A stretch of DNA of 6,052 bases from Planctomycetota bacterium (GTDB taxonomy: Bacteria; Planctomycetota; Phycisphaerae; Sedimentisphaerales; Anaerohalosphaeraceae). Location of the stretch: positions 1 through 6,052 of the forward strand of contig JAGHBX010000409.1 in the NCBI GenBank assembly GCA_021160785.1, given 5' to 3'. Every line of letters begins with the position of its first letter. Position 1 is the stretch's first letter. This document shows positions 1 through 4,744 of the stretch, one piece after another. The notes under the pieces were generated by a model. The model was not told the DNA's origin, searched no databases, and was given only the letters and a program-made list of their open reading frames with translations. The position numbers and the translations under genes are program-made.

Positions 1-985
1 AACCCGTATTGGGCGTCGGAACATCGCATTGACCGCACTCGTTGTTTCCCCATGCCACAATTGAGCTGTCCGCTTTCAAGCCAAGAAAGTGGCTCTGCGC
101 GGTGGCGATTTGAGTGAGATTCGTCAGAGCCTTATCCGGCAGTTTCCTGTCTCCCCAATCCAAAATCGAGCCATCGGTTTTCAGGCCAAGAGAGCACCAA
201 CCGTAGGCGGCGATGGCGCTAAAATCCGTATTGGGCAACGGTACATCGCATTGACCGTAATCTCCAAGGCCAGACACTCCTGGTTGTCCCGCTCCCCAGG
301 CCACAATCGAGCCGTCGGCCTTCAAGCCAAGAGAGTGTTCGTAGCCGGCGGCGATGGCCGTAAAGTTCGCATTGGGCAACGGCACATCGCATTGACCATC
401 ACTGTTGCTTCCCCATGCCACAATCGAGCCGTCGGTTTTCAGGCCAAGAGAATGATACCTGCCATCGGCGATGCCCACAAAACCCGTATTGGGCAACGGA
501 ACAGACGGAACAGTGATGGATCCCCAAGCCACAATAGAACCGTCGCTTTTCAGCCCAAGGGAGCGCTCATCGCTGGCGGCGATGGCCGTAAATCCCGTAT
601 TGGGCCACGGAACATCGCATTGATCCTCATGGTTCCATCCCCAAGCCACAATCGAGCCATTGGTTTTCAGACCAAGAGAATGATCCGCGCCGGCCGCGAT
701 GGCCACAAAACCCGTATTGGGATCCGGCACATCGCATTGACCAAGCCAGTTTTCTCCCCAAGCCACAATCGAGCCGTCGCTTTTCAGGCCAAGCGAGTGA
801 CTTTCACCGGCGGCGATGGCCGTAAATCCCGTATTGGGCCACGGTACATCGCGTTGACCGCTCCCGTTGTTACCCCAAGTCACAATTGAGCCATCGGTTT
901 TCAGGCCAAGAGAGTGAAACGCCCCGGCGGTGATGTGAGTGAGATTCGTCAGCGATTCCTCCGGGAGTTTAATGGAGCCCCAACT
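1..985 (-). repeat. 117-bp tandem RCC1 coding repeats
   Basis: The RCC1 gene body consists of DNA repeats of about 117 bp. The recurring core CGTATTGGG (plus-strand view) appears near 5, 227, 485, 596, 713 and 830. Units two apart are more alike than neighbours: 575-610 and 809-844 are identical over 36 bases and lie exactly 234 bp apart. At the protein level the motif alternates FTAIA / FVAIA (or FVGIA) over five successive units. This indicates expansion through a two-blade duplication or ongoing gene conversion. Confidence 0.85.
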
Positions 986-1099
986 GACAATTTCTCCATC
1001 GGCATATATCGACCCGCCCGAAACAATCGCCGAAACCAAAACACAAACCAGAACAACTCTGATAAAGATGCGACTCTTGTCTTCTGTCCTTCTCCGCAC
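1..1099 (-). CDS. Exported RCC1-repeat beta-propeller protein (C-terminus beyond left edge)
   Basis: The start is a GTG at 1099, with GGGAGGA (1113-1107) seven bases upstream and an in-frame TGA further up. The frame then stays open for 366 codons to the window edge. Residues 1-33 form a signal peptide: basic start (VRRRTEDKSR), hydrophobic core IRVVLVCVLVSAIV, likely cleavage after SIYA. The rest is tandem RCC1-type repeats of about 39 residues, consensus HSLGLKxDGSIVAWGxNxxGQCDVPxPNTGFxAIAAG. Blade tryptophans run from W40 to beyond W315. RCC1 repeats fold as seven-bladed propellers and usually serve as protein-interaction or surface-display scaffolds; no catalytic residues are expected. 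Export is inferred from the signal peptide. The blade at about residues 34-55 (GEIVSWGSIKLPEESLTNLT) returns in altered form near residue 311 (GSILDWGDRKLPDKALTNLT), suggesting that a second propeller begins there. One unit is shortened (GSITVPSVPLPNTG). The binding partner is unknown. Confidence 0.88.
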   Translation of the reverse strand, partial: MRRRTEDKSRIFIRVVLVCVLVSAIVSGGSIYADGEIVSWGSIKLPEESLTNLTHITAGAFHSLGLKTDGSIVTWGNNGSGQRDVPWPNTGFTAIAAGESHSLGLKSDGSIVAWGENWLGQCDVPDPNTGFVAIAAGADHSLGLKTNGSIVAWGWNHEDQCDVPWPNTGFTAIAASDERSLGLKSDGSIVAWGSITVPSVPLPNTGFVGIADGRYHSLGLKTDGSIVAWGSNSDGQCDVPLPNANFTAIAAGYEHSLGLKADGSIVAWGAGQPGVSGLGDYGQCDVPLPNTDFSAIAAYGWCSLGLKTDGSILDWGDRKLPDKALTNLTQIATAQSHFLGLKADSSIVAWGNNECGQCDVPTPNTG

Positions 1100-1106
1100 A
1101 GCACTT

Positions 1107-1113
1107 TCCTCCC
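1107..1113 (-). promoter_or_regulatory. Shine-Dalgarno GGGAGGA of the RCC1 gene
   Basis: On the minus strand GGGAGGA is followed by seven bases and then GTG. It fixes the GTG at 1099 as the start of the RCC1 protein; there is no ATG in that frame between it and the upstream TGA. Confidence 0.75.
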
Positions 1114-1120
1114 GATGAGT

Positions 1121-1157
1121 AGTTCGTAGTTCGTAGCTCAGAGTTCGTCGACGAACT
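1121..1157. repeat. AGTTCGT heptamer repeats ending in a 16-bp palindrome
   Basis: AGTTCGT occurs at 1121, 1128 and 1142, with a diverged copy (AGCTCAG) at 1135, giving a strict 7-bp period. The last copy pairs with an inverted copy to form the perfect palindrome AGTTCGTCGACGAACT (1142-1157). It lies between the putative promoter and the start codon of the RCC1 gene, so it would be in the mRNA leader. It could form a hairpin or bind a dimeric protein, or may simply be a member of the heptamer repeat family. Confidence 0.7.
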
Positions 1158-1176
1158 ACATCCCAAATCCACAATC

Positions 1177-1204
1177 ATTATACACCGTCTGCCCCCCAAA
1201 GCAA
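1177..1204 (-). promoter_or_regulatory. Putative sigma70-type promoter of the RCC1 gene
   Basis: On the minus strand there is a perfect TATAAT (1182-1177). A partial -35 TTGCTT (1204-1199) lies 16 bases upstream. The implied transcript start near 1170 gives a leader of about 70 nt that contains a 16-bp palindrome and heptamer repeats. The -10 is strong and the -35 matches consensus in only about half its positions. Confidence 0.45.
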
Positions 1205-1253
1205 ACAAAAACCCACAATAATTGCCCGATGCCCAAAATCACCGCACCAAAAT

Positions 1254-1285
1254 AGTAGAATAAAAACGCAGGCCGCAGGCCTGCC
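1254..1285 (-). terminator. Terminator-like hairpin with T-run
   Basis: On the minus strand GCAGGC and GCCTGC (1284-1279 and 1273-1268) form a 6-bp GC-rich stem with a 5-base loop. This is followed by G then TTTTT and an AT-rich stretch, the form of a rho-independent terminator for leftward transcription. No leftward gene ends here, so it may instead insulate the RCC1 promoter from antisense transcripts of the repeat array, or be another dispersed hairpin repeat. Confidence 0.45.
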
Positions 1286-1292
1286 TCCACCC

Positions 1293-1365
1293 TTCGACAT
1301 TCGACATTTCTCAGTTCGATATTCTGCGGTTCAATTCCTTCTGTATTCTGTATTCTGTATTCTTC
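1293..1365. repeat. Heptamer repeats TTCGACA and TTCTGTA
   Basis: TTC recurs at 1293, 1300, 1308, 1315, 1322, 1330, 1339, 1346, 1353 and 1360, almost always 7 bases apart with small slips. The block opens with two TTCGACA copies and closes with three TTCTGTA copies; the middle words are diverged (for example TTCGATA). This is a heptanucleotide tandem repeat tract that changes word along its length. It has no coding value: stops and frame shifts follow from the 7-base unit. Confidence 0.8.
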
Positions 1366-1396
1366 CCCAAAAACCCTCATCCCAGCCGATAAATCC

Positions 1397-1425
1397 TTGC
1401 TTTTCCGCCCAAAATGTGATATAAT
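1397..1425 (+). promoter_or_regulatory. Strong sigma70-type promoter facing the repeat array
   Basis: TTGCTT (1397-1402) and a perfect TATAAT (1420-1425) are separated by exactly 17 bases, the best promoter match in the window. The predicted transcript begins near 1432. It is followed by AGGAGG (1461-1466) and an ATG at 1478, then enters the GAACCCAAT repeat array. The promoter may drive a lost or replaced gene, a transcript of the array, or the hydrolase gene at 2207. Confidence 0.6.
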
Positions 1426-1570
1426 ACCCCCACAGTTAAGGATAAAGCAACACCAAAAACAGGAGGACCAACAAACCATGCCCACAAAACCACCGCATCA
1501 AGTTCCAAGCCAGGAATCGCAAAATCAGCATCCCCCCCGATCTGTCGGAACGCAATTATGCGAAACGAAC

Positions 1571-1627
1571 CCAATCTGCCCCCTGCCGCCTTTCCCACGA
1601 CTCAAAAATGCAAAACGAACCCAATCT
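1571..1627. repeat. Composite module M2, copy 1
   Basis: A 57-base stretch (CCAATCTGCCCC to the end of the second core) that closely matches 1684-1742. Shared landmarks are CCAATYTGCCCC, TCCCCACGA or TTCCCACGA, an AAAAAT run and the following core. It shows that more than the 18-bp core is duplicated in the array. Confidence 0.7.
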
Positions 1628-1690
1628 TCGCCCATTTCAAGCTCACCACGCTGGCCAAAGGCCAGTCCCGGCGCGCCGGGGAACCCAATT
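1626..1690. repeat. Double-hairpin module, copy A
   Basis: After a core, this copy reads GCCCAT, then an inverted repeat CTGGCC-AAA-GGCCAG (1651-1665), then the perfect 14-bp palindrome CCCGGCGCGCCGGG (1667-1680), then GGAACCCAATT. GAACCCAAT direct repeats bracket it. The order core, weak hairpin, strong GC palindrome, partial core is the same as in the second copy at 1855-1940. Confidence 0.7.
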
Positions 1691-1742
1691 TGCCCCACCG
1701 CCACCGTCCCCACGAACCAAAAATACGAAACGAACCCAATCT
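1684..1742. repeat. Composite module M2, copy 2
   Basis: Second copy of the 57-59-base module, 113 bp downstream of the first. It differs by a few substitutions and small indels around the CCGCC stretch. Together with the intervening hairpin module it forms a repeat with a period of about 113 bp. Confidence 0.7.
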
Positions 1743-1750
1743 ACCGTACC

Positions 1751-1767
1751 GCTGGCGTCTCGCCGGC
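1751..1767. repeat. GCTGGCG-TCT-CGCCGGC imperfect hairpin
   Basis: Seven-base arms around a three-base loop with a single mismatch that would be a G-U pair in one RNA strand. It lies between two cores and is one of several GC-rich hairpins in this tract. Confidence 0.55.
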
Positions 1768-1854
1768 TTTCCTACCCCTTATTTTGCGAAAACGAACCCA
1801 ATTCCAGCATACCCAGGGTCCCGCCACCCCCTATTTATGCGAAACGAACCCAAT

Positions 1855-1940
1855 TCCAGCCCATATCGAGCCAACCCCGCTGGCCGAAGCCCAGTCAAAG
1901 TTTATCCCGGCGCGCCGGGAGCGCGCCGGGAAACCCAATT
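1855..1940. repeat. Double-hairpin module, copy B
   Basis: Same order as copy A: GCCCATATCGAGCC, then the inverted repeat CTGGCC-GAA-GCCCAG (1880-1894, one mismatch), then CCCGGCGCGCCGGG (1906-1919), then AAACCCAATTT. It is longer because of a nine-base insertion (AAAGTTTAT) and a second, partial GCGCGCCGGG (1921-1930) in tandem. Hairpin potential is kept while the linkers drift, which points to structure as the conserved trait. Confidence 0.7.
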
Positions 1941-1976
1941 TCCACCACCAATATACATTCTACAATCCGCTTGCGT

Positions 1977-1990
1977 CCCGGCGCGCCGGG
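1977..1990. repeat. Third CCCGGCGCGCCGGG palindrome
   Basis: Perfect 14-bp palindrome identical to those at 1667-1680 and 1906-1919, here without the weak hairpin in front. Three exact copies within 330 bp are far beyond chance for a 14-mer. Confidence 0.75.
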
Positions 1991-2021
1991 GTACAATCCC
2001 ATGGCCCAATTTCCCTCGGTC

Positions 2022-2049
2022 TCAAATTTCAAATGTCAGATTTCGGATT
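2022..2049. repeat. Heptamer repeat TCAAATT-TCAAATG-TCAGATT-TCGGATT
   Basis: Four consecutive 7-base words that begin with TC and drift by one or two bases from one to the next. It has the same 7-bp period as the blocks at 1121, 1293 and 2086 but a different word. Confidence 0.7.
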
Positions 2050-2085
2050 TCCCCCCACCCCCATTATGCGAAACAAACCCAATAT

Positions 2086-2105
2086 ACAATCGACAATCTA
2101 CAATC
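2086..2105. repeat. Heptamer repeat ACAATC(G/T)
   Basis: ACAAT starts at 2086, 2093 and 2100, exactly 7 bases apart, directly after the last 18-bp core. A related pair, ATACATT-CTACAAT, lies at 1953-1966. Confidence 0.7.
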
Positions 2106-2206
2106 CCACCCCCCACCAAACGGCCTAAATGATTGCAGCCGACAAGCGTTTCGGGTAGACTGGGTTCGGAAAAGGACCAATATATTCCACATAGAAAGGG
2201 TAGACA

Positions 2207-3208
2207 ATGCACAAGAGAAACCGAGTAGCCATAGTCCTGTATATTCTCGCCGTGTCGCTCATGCCGATCTTGCAGGGGCACGCCGCTACAGATGTCAAAA
2301 CCACCTCAAAGTGGGACAAGGCCATCGGTGCGTTTGAGACATGGGATGCGAAGAACTCCTTTCCCGCCGATGCCGTGCTCTTTGTCGGCAGTTCCAGCAT
2401 CAGGATGTGGCGGTCGCAGGAGTCTTTTCCGAATCTGGGTGTGATCAACCGCGGCTTCGGCGGCTCGCAGATTTCCGATGTGAACCAATTCGCCAAGCGC
2501 ATAGTGCTAAAGTACGCCCCCCGCCTGATCGTCTTTTACGCCGGCGACAATGACATCGCCGCAGGCAAGACCCCCCAGCAGGTGCTAAAAGACTACACCG
2601 TCTTTGCCAAAAGCGTCCACAACGCCCTGCCGCGAACGCCGATCATTTACATGTCAATCAAGCCCAGCCGCAGCCGCTGGTCGTTATGGCCTAAGATGGA
2701 AAACGCAAACTCGCTCATCCGCCAATTCTGCGTCAAGGATACGCGACTGTTTTTTGTCGACGGCGCCGCCCCGCTCCTGGGCAAAAACGGCGAGCCCGAC
2801 GACAAGTTCTACCTCGACGACAAACTGCATTTAAGCGCAGACGGCTACAAGGTCTGGACAAACCTGCTCGATCCGATCCGTCTGATCGGCGAGGTGGACC
2901 TGGAAACGACCAGCCTGGCGCTCCTGCTGATCAAGAAAGGAATGGGCCCGCACACAGTCTCACAGGAAAGGCTCGACAAGATAACACTCCAGGATAAGAC
3001 CCGCACGCCGACCGCATCCAAAACGACCCGTTCGACCGCGCGCGCCGACAGCGACTTGTCCTGCGTAGCATCCAAAAACTCCAAGATTTTTCACAAATCC
3101 ACCTGCCGGTTTGCCGCCGCGATTTCACAAAAGAACAAGCTGACCTTTGCCAGCCCCGCGGCCGCCGCAAAGACGGGCAGGCGACCCTGCAAAACGTGCA
3201 ATCCCTGA
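2207..3208 (+). CDS. Secreted SGNH/GDSL hydrolase with C-terminal Ada-like zinc domain
   Basis: 333 residues. The ATG at 2207 follows GAAAGGG by six bases, with an in-frame TAG two codons upstream. Residues 1-27 are a signal peptide (MHKRNR, hydrophobic VAIVLYILAVSLM, cleavage near GHAA). Residues 55-225 carry the SGNH hydrolase blocks: VLFVGSSSI with the likely Ser63 nucleophile, NRGFGGS (block II Gly), YAGDND with Asn115 for the oxyanion hole, and DDKLHLS with the Asp205/His208 dyad. The enzyme should hydrolyse ester bonds outside the cytoplasm, perhaps deacylating or deacetylating a carbohydrate or lipid; the substrate is not visible. A Ser/Thr/Lys-rich linker (about 250-285) leads to residues 286-333, which contain C286, H296, C300, C328 and C331 in the pattern ASKNSKIFHKSTC...RPCKTC. 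This resembles the Ada-type metal-binding module often attached to secreted enzymes. It converges with the membrane-protein pair, 13 bases away. Confidence 0.88.
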   Translation: MHKRNRVAIVLYILAVSLMPILQGHAATDVKTTSKWDKAIGAFETWDAKNSFPADAVLFVGSSSIRMWRSQESFPNLGVINRGFGGSQISDVNQFAKRIVLKYAPRLIVFYAGDNDIAAGKTPQQVLKDYTVFAKSVHNALPRTPIIYMSIKPSRSRWSLWPKMENANSLIRQFCVKDTRLFFVDGAAPLLGKNGEPDDKFYLDDKLHLSADGYKVWTNLLDPIRLIGEVDLETTSLALLLIKKGMGPHTVSQERLDKITLQDKTRTPTASKTTRSTARADSDLSCVASKNSKIFHKSTCRFAAAISQKNKLTFASPAAAAKTGRRPCKTCNP

Positions 3209-3221
3209 CCTGCCGCCGCGG

Positions 3222-3902
3222 TCAAAACTCCCACTTGTGCGAGTGCTTGATGAAGCGGTTCTGGGCGATCATACCGATCATGGTGGGAACGATCAGCACC
3301 ACGGGCAGAAACCAGTTGTAATTATAGACGTAGTTTTGGACCCATGTCGGCACTTCCGGGGCCGTCTTATAATACAAATTCAGCAATTGCAGCATGCCGA
3401 CAACGGTGATGAGGCTGCCGCCCAGGCTCGTAAAGAGCATGACTGAGGCTTTGAGCACAATAAAGGACATCATACCTCCTGCGACAACGCCTACTGCCGC
3501 GCCGGCCCAGAGATAGACCTGCGGCAGGTTGAACGCGTACCACAGGCCGCCGGTTACAAGGCCCCCGGCGGCGGCGCCCAGAATGGAGACACACCATTTC
3601 ATCAGCGGCGCTGATATCCCTGCGAAAATCGCCAGCCCGATTACACCGCCCCAAACCTCACTGCCGGTTTTTGATCCGAGTTTGATACCCAGGTACATGC
3701 CGATAAGCCCAAAGCAGATGACCACGAGTATCCTGAAGATTCGCCAGCCGTACAGCAGATAGACAATGCCAAAGGATACGGCGATTACCGCCTGAAGCCA
3801 GGTCAGGGCGGTAATCTGCGACCAGATTGCATCAAGGGGTACGACTTGTACGTCCTCAATGACCGTGGTTTCGGCCTGGGCAAGAATTGACATGAAATTC
3901 AT
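3222..3902 (-). CDS. Seven-helix membrane protein, TM7S3/TM198-like (DUF4203)
   Basis: 226 residues, second gene of a minus-strand pair. The ATG at 3902 overlaps the upstream gene's stop by one base (TAATG) and has GGAGG five to six bases before it. That supports it over the second Met at codon 4. About seven hydrophobic segments are visible (roughly 34-51, 56-75, 85-101, 104-124, 128-148, 152-174 and 197-214), rich in Gly and Ala. A short hydrophilic N-terminus and a basic tail (NRFIKHSHKWEF) flank them. The pattern YGWRIFRILVVICFGLIGMY, followed by Gly-rich helices, resembles the TM198-like family, whose function is unknown. No catalytic or transporter signature is seen. It is likely made together with the upstream gene and may act with it as a membrane complex. 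Confidence 0.8.
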   Translation of the reverse strand: MNFMSILAQAETTVIEDVQVVPLDAIWSQITALTWLQAVIAVSFGIVYLLYGWRIFRILVVICFGLIGMYLGIKLGSKTGSEVWGGVIGLAIFAGISAPLMKWCVSILGAAAGGLVTGGLWYAFNLPQVYLWAGAAVGVVAGGMMSFIVLKASVMLFTSLGGSLITVVGMLQLLNLYYKTAPEVPTWVQNYVYNYNWFLPVVLIVPTMIGMIAQNRFIKHSHKWEF

Positions 3903-3913
3903 TATTTACCTCC
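3900..3913 (-). promoter_or_regulatory. Coupling junction TAATG with internal RBS
   Basis: On the minus strand the sequence reads GGAGGTAAATAATG. The upstream gene ends at TAA and the downstream ATG shares its last A. The GGAGG lies inside the last codons of the upstream gene. Both features favour reinitiation by terminating ribosomes and a fixed ratio of the two membrane proteins. Confidence 0.75.
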
Positions 3914-4687
3914 ACTGGTTTCGGATTCGCCCTGAGGCTTCTTCGTTCGACCCGGACACAAAAGCAATTGCACACACGCGCCAAAGGCCACCATTGCAAC
4001 AACAACAATCCCAAAAAACGCCGGCATCTGATACATACCGGTCAAGGGTCTTGCGCCCTTATACAACAAAACGAGTATCATCCCGACAAAAATCAGCACC
4101 GCACCTAACGACGCGCATGTAATCGCGGCGACAAATCGCGGCATCGCACACCCCGTCCCGATAACGATCACCGCCGCCACGCAAGCTATTGCCGGCGTTG
4201 CAACCGAGGACTGCTTCACGGATGAAGCGATTGTCGACGTCCAAAACAGCAACTCGCCCTTCAGTTCGACAACGCTTTCCGAGACAGTAAGCATTTTCCT
4301 CTGCCCGTCTTCTCCGTAAGGCATGCGATGTGCAGGCGGCTTGAGATCGCCGGCAGCCACAATCGCCGGCATCGTCAGGATGACAAGGGCAGCCACAGCA
4401 GCAAACGCCGCCCCGGAAAAAATAACCACCGGCTTATTTACAAAACACCCGATACCCCCGGCGATCAGAGCGGCGGCAATAATGGGCGTCGCGCTGCCGT
4501 CACTGAAAATGCAGGCACCTATCAGACCTGCCATCGCACCCATACCCGCGGCGAGGAATTTTAACCACCGCAGCCCGCCCAGCCAGATACACAAGCCCGC
4601 CAGGACAACAACTATGCCACCAGGAACGAGCAACTGACTGGCGAAATGCAATGCAGAAATCTCGATATTTTGCAGTGCCTGCGCCAT
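3902..4687 (-). CDS. Seven-helix membrane protein with central soluble loop, probable paralogue
   Basis: 261 residues, first gene of the pair. About seven hydrophobic segments (18-37, 43-61, 67-83, 87-110, 163-183, 186-208, 221-244) are split 4+3 by a polar loop at about 112-160 (DLKPPAHRMPYGEDGQRK and on). The tail is basic and Gly/Ser-rich (GRTKKPQGESETSGGK). The early helices repeat the logic of its neighbour: GGLRWLKFLAAGMGAMAGLIG, then a Gly-rich segment, then VVIFSGAAFAAV. I therefore infer a diverged paralogue of the TM198-like type. The ATG at 4687 has only a weak purine-rich stretch (AAAGATAAG) before it. The stop codon overlaps the next ATG, so the pair is probably translationally coupled. 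Function is not recognised. Confidence 0.75.
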   Translation of the reverse strand: MAQALQNIEISALHFASQLLVPGGIVVVLAGLCIWLGGLRWLKFLAAGMGAMAGLIGACIFSDGSATPIIAAALIAGGIGCFVNKPVVIFSGAAFAAVAALVILTMPAIVAAGDLKPPAHRMPYGEDGQRKMLTVSESVVELKGELLFWTSTIASSVKQSSVATPAIACVAAVIVIGTGCAMPRFVAAITCASLGAVLIFVGMILVLLYKGARPLTGMYQMPAFFGIVVVAMVAFGACVQLLLCPGRTKKPQGESETSGGK

Positions 4688-4744
4688 AAGTACTTATCTT
4701 TACAGCATTAACATAAATGGCCTCGCAAGGCGACGCACATTGTC

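Larger units (their letters stand above)
1558..2083. repeat. Array of dispersed 18-bp core repeats (ATGCGAAACGAACCCAAT)
   Basis: The core occurs at 1558-1575, 1608-1625, 1723-1740, 1784-1802 (one extra A), 1837-1854 and 2066-2083, with zero to two changes per copy. Shortened forms (AACCCAATT) sit at 1682 and 1932. The gaps are irregular (32, 97, 43, 34 and 211 bases) and filled with shared modules and GC-rich palindromes. The plus strand is rich in A and C and poor in G. The core is read in different frames by different copies, so it is conserved as DNA or RNA rather than as peptide. No transposase or terminal inverted repeats are visible. Confidence 0.8.
1478..2128 (+). pseudogene. Doubtful ORF: promoter, RBS and ATG running into repeats
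   Basis: An ATG at 1478 lies 11 bases after AGGAGG and about 50 bases after a good -10 box, so it has real initiation signals. The first 26 or so codons (MPTKPPHQVPSQESQNQHPP and on) precede the first repeat core. The remaining 190 codons are translated repeat DNA: CETNPI, KRTQ and similar strings that also appear in the other two frames as RNEPN and ETNPI. The product would be Pro-rich with no fold or motif I recognise. My reading is a gene start whose body was replaced or interrupted by repeats. A genuine short or disordered protein is possible but unlikely. Confidence 0.2.

Noticed and set aside
89..889. 266-codon plus-strand ORF with internal repeats
   Set aside because: It is the exact antisense of the RCC1 repeats, in register with their codons. 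The minus strand has a signal peptide, an RBS and canonical RCC1 motifs; the plus translation has none.
969..1208. 79-codon minus-strand ORF over the RCC1 start
   Set aside because: It overlaps the signal peptide in another frame, and its peptide (SSTNSELRTTNYSSGG) is translated heptamer repeat.
1558..2083. CRISPR array
   Set aside because: The 18-bp core is short, the gaps vary from 32 to 211 bases, and the gaps themselves share sequence. No leader or cas genes are seen.
1397..2337. Three long overlapping plus-strand ORFs in all three frames
   Set aside because: They are open because the strand is rich in A and C and lacks T-A stops. The same 18-bp repeat gives RNEPN, ETNPI and KRTQ in different frames, so none is conserved as protein. 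Only the start at 1478 has initiation signals and is kept as doubtful.
3205..3225. GACC...GGTC hairpin between the convergent genes as a terminator
   Set aside because: Only a 4-bp stem with a 9-base loop and no T-run on either strand.
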